DNA of 64,000 bases from Nitrospira sp. (GTDB lineage Bacteria; Nitrospirota; Nitrospiria; Nitrospirales; Nitrospiraceae), in NCBI GenBank assembly GCA_022226955.1, contig CP092079.1, forward strand, positions 1,581,053-1,645,052. Reading direction: 5' to 3'. Below, one piece after another: positions 23,635 to 32,961 of the stretch (position 1 is its first letter; each line of letters opens with the position of its first letter). The notes beneath the pieces were generated by a model that saw only the letters and a list, made by a program, of their open reading frames with translations, did not search any database and was not told where the DNA came from. The position numbers and the translations under genes are program-made.

Positions 23635-24840
23635 TTGTCGCATTCCGACCTCCATCAGGGCCTCATCCTCATGGCGCCAACCGAGCGGCCTCACCAACTG
23701 ATGTCAGCTTGGGGAATATCCCTGTGCGTGCATGCCCTCATCGTCGTAACAGCCGCCGGCCTCCTCCGTGAGTTGCCTCAACTCCCTCCTCCGACATACC
23801 GCATGGAGCTGCTCCTCCATGAGTCTTCGCATGCACCTTCGCCTCACTCTTCAGCTGCCGCCGATACGCCCTCCGCCAGCAAGGACAGGGCCAATCAGCC
23901 GCAAGCCGCACCAGTCATGGCAAGCCCACAGCACAAATCCGCCGCATCGAGCGCGCAACCGATCAAAGCGCCTGTAGACAGGACGCCCTCCGTCGTCCAG
24001 CAGACTCCGACTCAGGTCACCACTGTCACCCGAGTCGCCCACAGCATCCTGTCATCGACCGCAGTCCACACCACGACTCCCATGACCACCTCTCAACCAA
24101 TTGAACAACGTATTGAGAGCAGTCCAACGGCCAATGAATTCTCCGCTCTTACTCCTCAGCCTGCGCCTCACACAGTTGAGCGGTCGTTGGTATCCACGAC
24201 CGCTCCCACACTGTCACCTCCTGCATCTCGAGAAGTCGTCACCGAGCGGCAGGAACGCTCAATTGCGCAGGTGCAGCAACAATCGGCAAAGTCTGCATAC
24301 ACCCCTCTCACCCATTCCGGGCAGGCACCGGCTTCGCCTCATGGCGCTGACGGAACGGACGGAACGGAAGCGGATACCGACTCGCCTTCATCGGACGCCA
24401 CACAGCACAACGCGAAAGCCGGAGCAGCTGCATCTGCCCCTACACCTTCCTCTCACGCTGAAGAGGCAAAAGATCCAGAGGCTCCCGATGCGCCACATGC
24501 CGTCGTGGCCATGGGCCACCCCTCTATCACCCGGACAATTTCCGCCGGATCGGATTTTGGCTGGCTGACCGACCTGCTCAAGCGAAGAATAAAAAGTTTT
24601 CAAGCCTATCCGCGGCTGGCCGCCATGCAGGGCTGGGAAGGAAAAGTCGTCGTGCAGGCCACGATCGGACAGGATGGCCGGTTACTCAGTGCGGTCGTGA
24701 CGGAAAGCTCGGGCTTTGCCTCCCTGGATCAAGACGCATTGACCCTCATGCATCGCGCCACTCCTATCCATTTCCAACAGGAGCTTGGGCAAACCCACAT
24801 CGACGTATTTATTCCCGTCATCTATCACCTGAACCGCTGA
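23635..24840 (+). CDS. tonB: TonB-family energy transducer, second copy
   Basis: 401 aa if the TTG at 23635 is used (GGAG is 8 nt upstream); ATG 23671 is an alternative. Membrane anchor about residues 23-43 with His33 (WGISLCVHALIVVTAAGLL), then an Ala/Pro/Ser/Thr-rich region to about 300 and a C-terminal TonB domain (LLKRRIKSFQAYPRLAAMQG, VVVQATIGQDGRLLSAVVTE). Only the C-terminal domain and anchor resemble the TonB at 6902; no ExbBD is nearby, so the ExbBD at 6.1-6.9 kb may serve both. It is the first gene of the receptor/chelatase cluster and likely serves the receptor at 26588. Confidence 0.85.
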   Translation: MSHSDLHQGLILMAPTERPHQLMSAWGISLCVHALIVVTAAGLLRELPQLPPPTYRMELLLHESSHAPSPHSSAAADTPSASKDRANQPQAAPVMASPQHKSAASSAQPIKAPVDRTPSVVQQTPTQVTTVTRVAHSILSSTAVHTTTPMTTSQPIEQRIESSPTANEFSALTPQPAPHTVERSLVSTTAPTLSPPASREVVTERQERSIAQVQQQSAKSAYTPLTHSGQAPASPHGADGTDGTEADTDSPSSDATQHNAKAGAAASAPTPSSHAEEAKDPEAPDAPHAVVAMGHPSITRTISAGSDFGWLTDLLKRRIKSFQAYPRLAAMQGWEGKVVVQATIGQDGRLLSAVVTESSGFASLDQDALTLMHRATPIHFQQELGQTHIDVFIPVIYHLNR

Positions 24841-24856
24841 TGAAAGGACGACCGTC

Positions 24857-26545
24857 ATGCACATACACACCCTGTCCTTAATCGCCGCAGGCTTGCTGCT
24901 CTGCGCCACCTGGGCACCGGCAGTTGCCGCGCCACCCTCGACGGTCGGGTTCCTGGTCGTCGCGCAAGATCGAGGTTTTCTTGGCAATCAAGAAATCAGA
25001 GCCCTGGTCGATGAATTTAAGCAGTCGTATCCAGCCGCCTTGGGATTAGTCGGTCGCGACGCGGCAAGCGTCGACGGTGAATATGCCGGCTACCTCTCTC
25101 GAGCCGCGCAGGAGTTGAAGCAAGCCGGCGCCACTGAAATTGTCGCTATCCCGCTCTTTCTCTCCGACGCGGACCCATTGCTCACGCACATCAAGCCGCT
25201 CGTGCCCGCGCATACCGGCGGGCTGCCTGTTCGGTGGGCGCCGGCCATGGCTCACGACTACCTCATCGGCCAAATCGTGCTCGATCGGGTCGAGGCCTTG
25301 AGCGAACAGGCCGGATCGGAGCGCCTCATTCTCGTCGGCACCGGCGCGATGGATGAAGCCAGCGCCATGGCCTTGAAAGTCGATCTCGAGAAGTTGCTCG
25401 CCTACGTCGCGCGTTATAAAAAGTTTCGCGATGCGGAAGTCGTCATGTACTACGACCGCGCCGCTGAACGTGCCGGGCAGAACAACAAAGACGTCACGGC
25501 CTACCTCCTTGCTCAAATCGCCAAGCAAGGCCGCACGCTGCTGGTGCCAGTCTCAATCGGGCCCAAGTTCGATACGGCCATGTCCCTGACCAGCTGGCTG
25601 GGCGGACAATTCAAACACACCCAGGCTGTGTACAAACCAAACGAACTGCTGCCACACCCAAATGCCCTGCTGTGGCTGAAGAAAACAGCGAATCGGGACA
25701 CCCCGCTCTCAGCCGCATCGCTGGGGCTGGTGATCATGCCGCACGGATCGACGCAACCGTGGAACGACGCTGTGGAATCGGCCATCCAGCCGCTTCGATC
25801 CCACTACCCCGTCGAAATGGCCTATGGGATGGGCGATCCCTACATCATTCAAGAGGCGGTCTCCCGCCTTGAGCAACGCGGCATCAGGCGGATCGTCTTC
25901 GTGCGGATGTACGCCCTGGATCATCATATGAAATCGCTCACGGACTACATCCTCGGCCTGGCTGAGCATGCCGACGAACCTGGCCATGAGAGCGGACACG
26001 GCCATGCGTCCGAGGCGCCGCCTCAAGTCAGGACCGCGGCGCTCTTCTCCACGTTCGGCGGGTATGAACAGAACCCGGAGATCGCCCACGTCCTCCACGC
26101 ACGCATCGCCGAAATGAGCACGGACCCCGCCAATGAAACGGTCTTGCTCATCGCGCATGGAGAAGGCACCGACGAGGGCAACGATCGATGGCTGGCGGTC
26201 ATGAATCAGAACATCGCGCGGCTTCGGCAAGATCCCCATTGCGCCACGCTCAAATCCGTGCAAGCGCTGACCGTCCGGGAGGACTGGCCCAAAGAGCGCG
26301 AACAGGCCGTGGCGCAAGCGCGCGCCATCGTCGAAGACGCGGGGAAGAACGGGCGGGTCCTCGTCATTGCCAACCGCCTGTACGGGTCCGGCCCCTATAA
26401 AACCATGCTGAAAGGGCTGACCTATGACATGAATGAGAAAGGGCTGGTCCATCCCATCTTGACTCGCTGGCTGGAAGACGGTGTCCGCCGGCTCACCGCA
26501 GAATTAATCCCGCACGACGCAGAACAACACCTGGCAAGGCCTTAG
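24857..26545 (+). CDS. Exported four-repeat CbiX/chelatase-like protein with His-rich loop
   Basis: 562 aa. Signal peptide (cleavage near AVA-AP, residue 25) places it in the periplasm. Four CbiX/SirB-like half-domains follow: about 29-125 (motif decayed to AQDRG), 156-250 (VGTGAMDEA), 289-370 (MPHGSTQPWND, His296, with ALDHHMKS at 353-360) and 428-525 (IAHGEGTDEGND, His434). A His-rich loop (371-383, HADEPGHESGHGH) precedes the fourth. Class II chelatases insert metal into, or remove it from, tetrapyrroles; a normal two-half enzyme has about 260-300 aa, so this is a tandem of two. D. vulgaris has a periplasmic CbiK-type precedent. Between tonB and the TonB-dependent receptor. Confidence 0.75.
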   Translation: MHIHTLSLIAAGLLLCATWAPAVAAPPSTVGFLVVAQDRGFLGNQEIRALVDEFKQSYPAALGLVGRDAASVDGEYAGYLSRAAQELKQAGATEIVAIPLFLSDADPLLTHIKPLVPAHTGGLPVRWAPAMAHDYLIGQIVLDRVEALSEQAGSERLILVGTGAMDEASAMALKVDLEKLLAYVARYKKFRDAEVVMYYDRAAERAGQNNKDVTAYLLAQIAKQGRTLLVPVSIGPKFDTAMSLTSWLGGQFKHTQAVYKPNELLPHPNALLWLKKTANRDTPLSAASLGLVIMPHGSTQPWNDAVESAIQPLRSHYPVEMAYGMGDPYIIQEAVSRLEQRGIRRIVFVRMYALDHHMKSLTDYILGLAEHADEPGHESGHGHASEAPPQVRTAALFSTFGGYEQNPEIAHVLHARIAEMSTDPANETVLLIAHGEGTDEGNDRWLAVMNQNIARLRQDPHCATLKSVQALTVREDWPKEREQAVAQARAIVEDAGKNGRVLVIANRLYGSGPYKTMLKGLTYDMNEKGLVHPILTRWLEDGVRRLTAELIPHDAEQHLARP

Positions 26546-26587
26546 CGCCGCGACGCTGTCACCCTCTTCACGCAAAGGATGCATTGA

Positions 26588-28654
26588 ATGACTATGCAGA
26601 GAACCGGATTTCGACCTTCCCCTAGAACCGCGCTCGCCATGCTGACTATCGCCGCCCTGTACACAATAACCCCTCTCGCGACCCAGGCAGCCGACGACAT
26701 CACAGCGACCGTATCGGACGCACCGCCAAGCGTGCCGGACGAGCCGGCCACACCGGCAACCGTTCCTCTAAAAAGTCTCTTCGTCGACGACATCGTCATT
26801 ACCGGAACGTGGACCCCGCATGCGCAGAAGGACTCGCCCGTCGAGATCGAACGGATCACCTCGAAAATGATCGAGCAGGCCGGCGCCACCAATCTTCGCC
26901 AAGTGCTGCAAGACGTGCCGGCCATTGAGTTTCGCCGCACAGGAGGACGCTTTCAACAGTTTCAAATCCAGGGCCTGGAGAGCATTCACACGCTGTTTCT
27001 GGTCAACGGACAGGAATTGATCGGCTCCACCGAAGGCGGGCAATTTACCGACGATCTGCTGGCCTCCCCTGATATCGAATCGATCGAAGTCGTCAAAGGC
27101 GCCGCCGCCGTTCAATACGGCAGCGATGCCATCGGAGGCGTCATCAACATCCGCACCAAACGGGCCACGAAAGCGCTGGGCGGCACTATCACCGGACAAT
27201 ATGGCCGCTACAACACTGTCACGACCTTTGCCGCCCCCGAGTTCCGTAGTGCCGACGGCAAGTTCGGCGGATACATCGCAGCCGGCGTGTCCAAGTCGGA
27301 TGGCGTCGACTACATTCCCAGCACGCCGGTCACGAACGGAGAGCCGCGCTACTCGACGAAGAATATCAGCGCCAACTTCGATTACGCATTCTCCAACTCC
27401 GTCAAGTTCTCACTCTACAATAAATACACCGATCAGGACCGTGTGAGCCTCGGAGGGGCCGCCGTCACATCCACGCGAAGCCAGACCACCAGCAACAACG
27501 AGCGCAATCAGACGGTCGCCAGGATGGATTGGAGCCCCGATGCCGTCTCGACCTTGAGCATCTGGGGGCACTACCAAAGTTTCCAAAATGAATCGCGCAC
27601 CAACACACTGGGCACCGGCGCGCAAACCCGAGTCTCCAAATATACCCAGACGCTCTGGGAGCCGCAGTTTCAATACACCAGGCAGCTCGATCAGCACAAT
27701 CTGCTGACGCTCGGCGGCGAGCACGACATGCGTTCTATCGAGGGGTTGAGCTTCGCGTCTCCGTTGGCTATCAAACACCTTACGGAAACCGCAGGCTGGG
27801 TCCAAGATGAAATCGCCGTGCTCCCCTGGATGGACATTCTCCTGGGCAGCCGCTACACCACCAATAGCGAGGCCGGAGGAGCCTGGAGCCCGCAAGCCAC
27901 GTTGCTGCTCAAACCAGGCAACTTTCGCGGCCGATTCTCCTACACCAAAGGGTTTCGATCCCCCAGCTTATCCGAACTCGGCGCCTCGTTCGTCGAAGGC
28001 GGATTCTTCGGCATCGTCGGCAACCCCAACCTCGCCCCCGAGAAATCGACGAGCTACACCGCCAACGTTGAATACTATTTTGAGCATGCCAAGATCGGCG
28101 CCTCCGTCTTCAGGCATGACGTCGACAACCTGATCCAATTCGTCAACGGCACCTGCTCGGCAACAGACGCCGCCAGTCTCGGCGTCGCGCAGAACTTCTG
28201 CCAAAAACCGTTCAACACCGCCGTGACGCGAAGCCAAGGCTTCGAACTTGAGGGAGGCATCAGGCCGCTTCCCTGGCTCTACCTCGAAACCGGCTACATG
28301 TATCTCGATGCGCGCGACCACACCACGGACCAATACCTATTCGGCCGATCGCGCCATACATGGAAAACCCGCGCGAACATTGAGTACGACGGATGGACCT
28401 ACACCACCAGGCTTCGCTACTTCTCCTCCTTCGGGTTCGCCGACGCGAATGCCAATGGACGCATCGACCGCGATCAAAACGAGCTCGCGCCGTCGAATGT
28501 CCAGCTCGACATGAGGCTGGCGAAAACGTTCCCGAATGGGATGGAACTCTATGTCGGCGCCGACAACATCACCAAGGCGCGCGTGCAAGTCGGAGGCGTC
28601 CCGCCTCCGGAAGGACAGCAACTCTATTACGTCGGCATGCGGATGGCCCTGTAA
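26588..28654 (+). CDS. TonB-dependent outer-membrane receptor
   Basis: 688 aa. Signal peptide (about 1-35), a TonB-box-like VDDIVITG (66-73), a plug domain (about 80-195, with [20 protein letters not shown] and [20 protein letters not shown]-type landmarks) and a 22-strand-type barrel to the C-terminus, ending [11 protein letters not shown]. The plug motif [16 protein letters not shown] is typical of siderophore, heme and cobalamin receptors. Flanked by two exported chelatase-like genes, so a metal chelate or tetrapyrrole is the likely ligand. The substrate cannot be read from sequence. Confidence 0.9.
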   Translation: MTMQRTGFRPSPRTALAMLTIAALYTITPLATQAADDITATVSDAPPSVPDEPATPATVPLKSLFVDDIVITGTWTPHAQKDSPVEIERITSKMIEQAGATNLRQVLQDVPAIEFRRTGGRFQQFQIQGLESIHTLFLVNGQELIGSTEGGQFTDDLLASPDIESIEVVKGAAAVQYGSDAIGGVINIRTKRATKALGGTITGQYGRYNTVTTFAAPEFRSADGKFGGYIAAGVSKSDGVDYIPSTPVTNGEPRYSTKNISANFDYAFSNSVKFSLYNKYTDQDRVSLGGAAVTSTRSQTTSNNERNQTVARMDWSPDAVSTLSIWGHYQSFQNESRTNTLGTGAQTRVSKYTQTLWEPQFQYTRQLDQHNLLTLGGEHDMRSIEGLSFASPLAIKHLTETAGWVQDEIAVLPWMDILLGSRYTTNSEAGGAWSPQATLLLKPGNFRGRFSYTKGFRSPSLSELGASFVEGGFFGIVGNPNLAPEKSTSYTANVEYYFEHAKIGASVFRHDVDNLIQFVNGTCSATDAASLGVAQNFCQKPFNTAVTRSQGFELEGGIRPLPWLYLETGYMYLDARDHTTDQYLFGRSRHTWKTRANIEYDGWTYTTRLRYFSSFGFADANANGRIDRDQNELAPSNVQLDMRLAKTFPNGMELYVGADNITKARVQVGGVPPPEGQQLYYVGMRMAL

Positions 28655-28725
28655 GAAGAGCTCAGGGGCGCATGGAGGGGGCGAGGCTGCATGCTCCTCC
28701 GCCCATAACACAACGGAGGTGGCAC

Positions 28726-29655
28726 ATGTACTACGCACTCATCGCACTGGTGGCCCTCACAGGGGTATTTTTTTCACCAACAAATCCAGCCTACGCCGCG
28801 CCGCAGGACGAAGGCAGAAAAATCGGCGTCTTGCTGGTCAACCATGGATCTCGCTCGGAGACCTGGAGAAACGGCCTCTTGCAGCTTGAAGCGCATGTCG
28901 CTCCATCGATCCTCCGCAACCCGACCGTCAAAGGATTGAAAACGGCCTTCATGGAGTACACCGAGCCTTCCATCGCGACACGCATGAAAGAGTTCGACCG
29001 CGAAGGATTTACCGATGTCATCCTCGTGCCGGTTTTTCTCACTGTCAGTCCTCACACCTTCGACGATATTCCCACCATCGTGGGGTTGAAGGAAGATCCG
29101 CATTCGATGCAACAACTCAAGATCGAAAAAATCGAACGCTATACTCCGCGCGCGCAGGCCCACATCACGCCGCCGCTCGACTTCACGGATATGCTCCAGA
29201 AAAATCTGCTGCGGCGCGTCACCGCGCTGTCGCACGATCCAGCGCATGAAGGCTTGGTGTTGATTGGATATGGCGATGAGACCTACGACAAGGAATGGGT
29301 CGACTTGTTCGGCAAAGTCGCCGGCTACGTCCGGCAGCACACCGGAATTGCCGAATACGCCTACGGCTGGTGCGGCCACATTGCCAACTACAAACCGGAA
29401 GAAACAACCGCGGCGATCAATACCGTCCTCAAGAACGCACAGACCGCCCTCGTGATCCCCGTTCTCGTCGCGCACGACGAACAGTTTCAAATCAAGATTA
29501 TCGGCGACGGCATCGCCAAGGTGGCCAACAACAAAACCCGCGTCCTCTACAAACCGGACTCGATCCTGCCCGATCCAAATGTCGAACTCTGGGTCATCTC
29601 TGTAACTGATGAATATGTGCGCAAGATTCAATCGCACGCATCCAAGGTCAACTGA
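28726..29655 (+). CDS. Exported CbiX-like two-domain chelatase homologue
   Basis: 309 aa from ATG 28726, chosen for CGGAGG 6 nt upstream; the open frame runs back to 28393 but that overlaps the receptor gene. Signal peptide (cleavage near AYA-AP, residue 24). First half about 32-130 with [10 protein letters not shown] (His40) and [15 protein letters not shown] (102-116), close to the CbiX metal-site pattern. Second half about 175-285 with [21 protein letters not shown] (His218) and PVLVAHDEQ (His250). Shared fold with the four-repeat protein but a better-conserved active site. It follows the receptor and overlaps the next gene by 1 nt (TGATG). Confidence 0.82.
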   Translation: MYYALIALVALTGVFFSPTNPAYAAPQDEGRKIGVLLVNHGSRSETWRNGLLQLEAHVAPSILRNPTVKGLKTAFMEYTEPSIATRMKEFDREGFTDVILVPVFLTVSPHTFDDIPTIVGLKEDPHSMQQLKIEKIERYTPRAQAHITPPLDFTDMLQKNLLRRVTALSHDPAHEGLVLIGYGDETYDKEWVDLFGKVAGYVRQHTGIAEYAYGWCGHIANYKPEETTAAINTVLKNAQTALVIPVLVAHDEQFQIKIIGDGIAKVANNKTRVLYKPDSILPDPNVELWVISVTDEYVRKIQSHASKVN

Positions 29656-30251
29656 TGCAGGCACAAACCAAACCTCTGCTGCACTGGCCAGACCGGGACG
29701 TTCTGGTACGGCTCAACCTCGCGACACACCGGGATGTCGGCTATGTCTGCGCCTCCTTGATCCTCGCCTATTGCCTATCGGGGATCGCGCTCAATCACAT
29801 CGGCGATTGGAACCCAGACTTTGTAATCTCCAAACAGGCTGTCACGCTGCCGCACGCCTATACAAAAAACGAGATCACCCGGGAGACAATTGCAGATTTT
29901 GGGAAGCTCGTGGATGAAGACGCATACAAAGTCTATGACTTTCCCACCGGCGATCAGGTCAAGATTTACTACGACAACGCCTCGCTGCACCTCAACCTGG
30001 CGACAGGCCATGGCACGTACGAAAAAGTGTCGCGCCGGCCCGTCTTATATCAGGTGAATGCCTTGCACCTGAATCGGCTCAAAGGCTGGAAATGGGCGTC
30101 GGATCTGTTTGCACTTGTCCTGATTATTCTGAGCCTCACAGGACTCCTGGTCCTGCGGGGCAAATATGGGCTGGCCCGCCGGGGGAAATGGTTGGTGATC
30201 GCCGGAATGCTGCCGCCGCTGCTGGCCTTGATTCTTTTCGAGCTTAAATGA
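29655..30251 (+). CDS. PepSY-associated inner-membrane protein
   Basis: 198 aa. N-terminal helix about 27-47 (GYVCASLILAYCLSGIALNH) with His25 and His48 near each end, a periplasmic PepSY-like domain (about 55-135, VDEDAYKVYDFPTGDQVKIY), then two C-terminal helices (about 148-168, 178-195). The NALHLNRLKGWKWASDLFAL segment is typical of PepSY-TM proteins. Such proteins (PiuB, FoxB) act as membrane redox partners in reductive release of iron from siderophores; that would fit the cluster (inference). The start overlaps the chelatase stop codon. Confidence 0.8.
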   Translation: MQAQTKPLLHWPDRDVLVRLNLATHRDVGYVCASLILAYCLSGIALNHIGDWNPDFVISKQAVTLPHAYTKNEITRETIADFGKLVDEDAYKVYDFPTGDQVKIYYDNASLHLNLATGHGTYEKVSRRPVLYQVNALHLNRLKGWKWASDLFALVLIILSLTGLLVLRGKYGLARRGKWLVIAGMLPPLLALILFELK

Positions 30252-30394
30252 CTCACGTGAACAAAAGGAGGGACCTCATCCCCTAGCACGACATCGCACA
30301 ACAGACTCTAGCCAAGGCCATGCGGCCACCACATATCCAACCGTAGGGTTACAAACCGCCTGTCCCCATAGGCTTTATGCACAAGGAGTGACGC

Positions 30395-31879
30395 ATGCTC
30401 GCACAGGTTTCGCATCCCACGTTATTTTCGTCTTCCCACGCCTCCCTCGGCGTCCTCACCTTGGCGGTACTTGCCGTCCTCAGCGGCTGCTCAAGCGACG
30501 ATCCCGCCGCGCCCACAGCGGCGCCAGCGGCACTCTCACTGACTGCCACGAACACTCAGATCGCCCTATCGACCGATGAGAACGACCAGCTTCTTGGCGT
30601 TGTCGCTCATGACACCCAATACTATGCCACGGGGTTTAAAACCGTGAATAAGGACCGGCACCTCGTCCTCGCCCGATTTGACGCGGCAGGGACGCTAGAC
30701 CCCACCTTCGGGACAAACGGTGTTGCCACCATTAACGTGGCTGTGGCCGCCACGCCAGGTCAGGAGGCAACTCAGGAAGTCGCGCGCAGCGTCGTCGTGC
30801 AATCAGACGGGAAAATCGTGATTGCCGCGACCATCGAGCACGACCTCGCGGCCACCGGTGTGGCCGTGAACGATACGGACATTGCCCTGGTGCGCTTTAC
30901 GGCTACCGGGCAACTCGACCCCACCTTTGGCACAGCCGGCATCAGCCAGCTGGATCTCAAACCAGGCGTCCCCAATGCGGCCGGTACCGCTATGGTGGGC
31001 GATACGGTCTATGGCCTCACCCTTCTGTCCAACGACGCGCTGCTCATTGTCGGCGCGCAACCCAACGGCGGCGTGGGCCGCACCGACCGCGATTATGCGA
31101 TTGTCAAATTCACACAAGATGGAGCAAAGGACACGACGTTTGCCACCGACGGCGTCTTCGCGCAAGACATTGGACAGGGCTCGGACAATCCACGGAACGC
31201 CCTTGTCCAACCCGATGGAAAGATTATTGCCAGCGGCTATACAGGCACTGGGAATGTAATCTCGACGGTCTTGTTCCGTCTCTCACCCACAGGCCAACTC
31301 GACCCCACCTTTGGCAATGCTGGGATCGCACAAGTCCCGGTGCTCTCAGCCGTCACGGAAGCCTACGATATTGCCTTCCAGCCCAACGCCAGCGGTTCAG
31401 ATAATATTGTCATGGCGGGCTATGGACGAGACAACTCCAGCAGCACCGTCAATATTATTAGCGCCAGATTCCTCTCCAATGGTTTCCTGGATCGAAGCTA
31501 TGGCACCAATGGGATCGTGAGCCTTGATGTCTCAGGCCTCAATCTCAATGACCGAAGCCGGAATCTTGAGGTGCTCCCCAGTGGGCATGTCCTAATCGTT
31601 GGGCAAGGTTTCCGTGCCGCCTCAGAGCAAGATGGCGTCTTCGCACTCTTGACCCAAAACGGCCAGCCGGAGACCCGCTTGAATGGCACAGGAATCGCGT
31701 TTGCTCATTTTGGAGGGCCCAGCGATGCGCTCTTCGGGCTAGCCCTCGCGCCAGACAAGCGCTCTGGACTTGCGGTGGGGTTTAAAGGACTGAATACCAG
31801 CATCACGACCCCGGCGCCGCCAACGCCCACCAACAACGACGATGCCTATGTCGTGCGGTTTACGTTGCCTGCACTCTAG
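30395..31879 (+). CDS. Lipoprotein with delta-60 (NHL-like) repeats
   Basis: 494 aa, ATG 30395 with AAGGAG 9 nt upstream. Lipobox LSGC (about residue 33), then five recognisable repeats of the form LDPTFGTNGVATINV (delta-60 repeats), each ending in a segment such as VVQSDGKIVIAATI or VQPDGKIIASGYTG. These fold as beta-propeller blades. Located after the PepSY gene with a 143-bp gap and likely has its own promoter; a strong hairpin follows at 31895-31922. Function unknown: an outer-surface or periplasmic binding platform is plausible. Confidence 0.8.
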   Translation: MLAQVSHPTLFSSSHASLGVLTLAVLAVLSGCSSDDPAAPTAAPAALSLTATNTQIALSTDENDQLLGVVAHDTQYYATGFKTVNKDRHLVLARFDAAGTLDPTFGTNGVATINVAVAATPGQEATQEVARSVVVQSDGKIVIAATIEHDLAATGVAVNDTDIALVRFTATGQLDPTFGTAGISQLDLKPGVPNAAGTAMVGDTVYGLTLLSNDALLIVGAQPNGGVGRTDRDYAIVKFTQDGAKDTTFATDGVFAQDIGQGSDNPRNALVQPDGKIIASGYTGTGNVISTVLFRLSPTGQLDPTFGNAGIAQVPVLSAVTEAYDIAFQPNASGSDNIVMAGYGRDNSSSTVNIISARFLSNGFLDRSYGTNGIVSLDVSGLNLNDRSRNLEVLPSGHVLIVGQGFRAASEQDGVFALLTQNGQPETRLNGTGIAFAHFGGPSDALFGLALAPDKRSGLAVGFKGLNTSITTPAPPTPTNNDDAYVVRFTLPAL

Positions 31880-31894
31880 CCGTCTTGGCACACA

Positions 31895-31922
31895 GGCGGG
31901 AGGCGCGCAAGCGCCTCCCGCC
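31895..31922 (+). terminator. Perfect GC-rich hairpin between convergent genes
   Basis: GGCGGGAGGCGC-GCAA-GCGCCTCCCGCC, a 12-bp stem with GCAA tetraloop. It is symmetric, so it may act for both the plus-strand lipoprotein gene and the minus-strand bacterioferritin. There is no T-tract on either side. Confidence 0.55.
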
Positions 31923-31932
31923 CAACCTAATA

Positions 31933-32406
31933 CTAGGACTGCTTGATCTGTTCGGCGAGATAGCCCGTCAAGCCAACCTGAGCAATCGTCGCCAATTGCC
32001 GCTCGAAGTAATCCACATGCTCTTCTGAATCGACCACCATCTCTTCAAGTTTATGCCGGGTCGTAAAATCGCCTGCGCTGGCCGCATGCGCGATCGCCGC
32101 CCGCAACATCTCCACGTCTTCCCGTTCGAATGCCAGGTTGGTCTCAAACAGGTCTTTGACGGACGCCCCGCCTTTCACCGCGTCCAACACTCCGACGTCC
32201 GGCTGGCCGCCCAGATACAGCATATGGCGAACCAGCTGCCCGGAATGAGTCACTTCCTCTGTGTAGAGATGCTGAAACTTGTCCGCCAGCCGCTCATAGC
32301 CCCAATGGCGGCAGAGCTCTGCGTGGAGCAAGTATTGATGCACCGCGGTTAACTCGGCGGTGAGAATTTTTCCAAGTCGTTCAAGGATTCCGTCTTTGGC
32401 TTTCAT
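31933..32406 (-). CDS. bfr: Bacterioferritin subunit with ferroxidase residues, lacking heme Met
   Basis: 157 aa four-helix ferritin. Numbered as E. coli Bfr it has Glu18, Glu51, His54, Glu94 and His130 of the di-iron ferroxidase centre, but residue 127 is Ser with Glu at 128-129, and the heme-binding Met52 is Val. It lies 41 nt downstream of the second subunit, which has the opposite pattern. RBS AAAGGA on the minus strand upstream of ATG 32406. Iron storage in mixed-subunit cages is the expected role (known for Pseudomonas and Neisseria pairs). Confidence 0.85.
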   Translation of the reverse strand: MKAKDGILERLGKILTAELTAVHQYLLHAELCRHWGYERLADKFQHLYTEEVTHSGQLVRHMLYLGGQPDVGVLDAVKGGASVKDLFETNLAFEREDVEMLRAAIAHAASAGDFTTRHKLEEMVVDSEEHVDYFERQLATIAQVGLTGYLAEQIKQS

Positions 32407-32447
32407 TGGCGCCTGTCCTTTCCGTATCCGTCTGTTCCAACTCGTCG

Positions 32448-32924
32448 CTAACTGTCTTTCTTGATCTGCTCGGCCAGATAGTTCTCAAGCCCGACCTGCT
32501 TGACGGTTTCCATCTGCGTTTCGATCCAATCGATATGGGCATCGACGTCTTTGGCCATATCTTCCAGCATATGCCGGGTCGTGAAATCCCCAACCTTCAC
32601 GCACTGCACAATCCCTTCGTTCAACAACGCCAGCATCTCCTGCTCAGCCTTCAAATCGAGCGTGAACTGCTCCGGCACGGTTTCACCGACATGCACCGTA
32701 TTCATCCGCTGCACGTTCGGCACGCCTTCCAGATACAGGATGTGCCCGATAATCTGATCGGCATCTTTCATTTCGTCGATGCTCCGCTCGCGCACCTTGT
32801 GCTGCAGCCGGTCGAACCCCCAATTTTCACACATCTTGGCATGGACAAAATATTGGTTGATGGCTGTCAGGTCGGCGGTCAAGACCTTGTTCAAGATATT
32901 GATGACCCCCTCTTTCGCTTTCAT
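32448..32924 (-). CDS. bfr: Bacterioferritin subunit with heme Met, degenerate ferroxidase centre
   Basis: 158 aa from ATG 32924 (AAGGAGGG 10 nt upstream); the longer reading frame to 32990 lacks a binding site. Met52 (in SIDEMKDAD) is present as the heme ligand. Of the ferroxidase residues, position 18 is Asp, 54 is Asp and 127 is Val, while Glu51, Glu94 and His130 remain. It likely provides heme-mediated iron release in a hetero-oligomer with the downstream subunit. First gene of the pair, behind a sigma-70-like promoter at 32962-32990. Confidence 0.85.
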   Translation of the reverse strand: MKAKEGVINILNKVLTADLTAINQYFVHAKMCENWGFDRLQHKVRERSIDEMKDADQIIGHILYLEGVPNVQRMNTVHVGETVPEQFTLDLKAEQEMLALLNEGIVQCVKVGDFTTRHMLEDMAKDVDAHIDWIETQMETVKQVGLENYLAEQIKKDS

Positions 32925-32961
32925 CGTGATGTCCCTCCTTCTCAGAAAATGGTAGCCCCCA

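Noticed and set aside
28393-28725. N-terminal extension of the second exported chelatase
   Set aside because: It lies on the C-terminal coding region of the receptor in another frame; the ATG at 28726 has an RBS and a signal peptide.
30252-30394. Possible riboswitch (c-di-GMP type) before the delta-60 lipoprotein
   Set aside because: Some paired GC segments but not the conserved core; treated as an ordinary leader.
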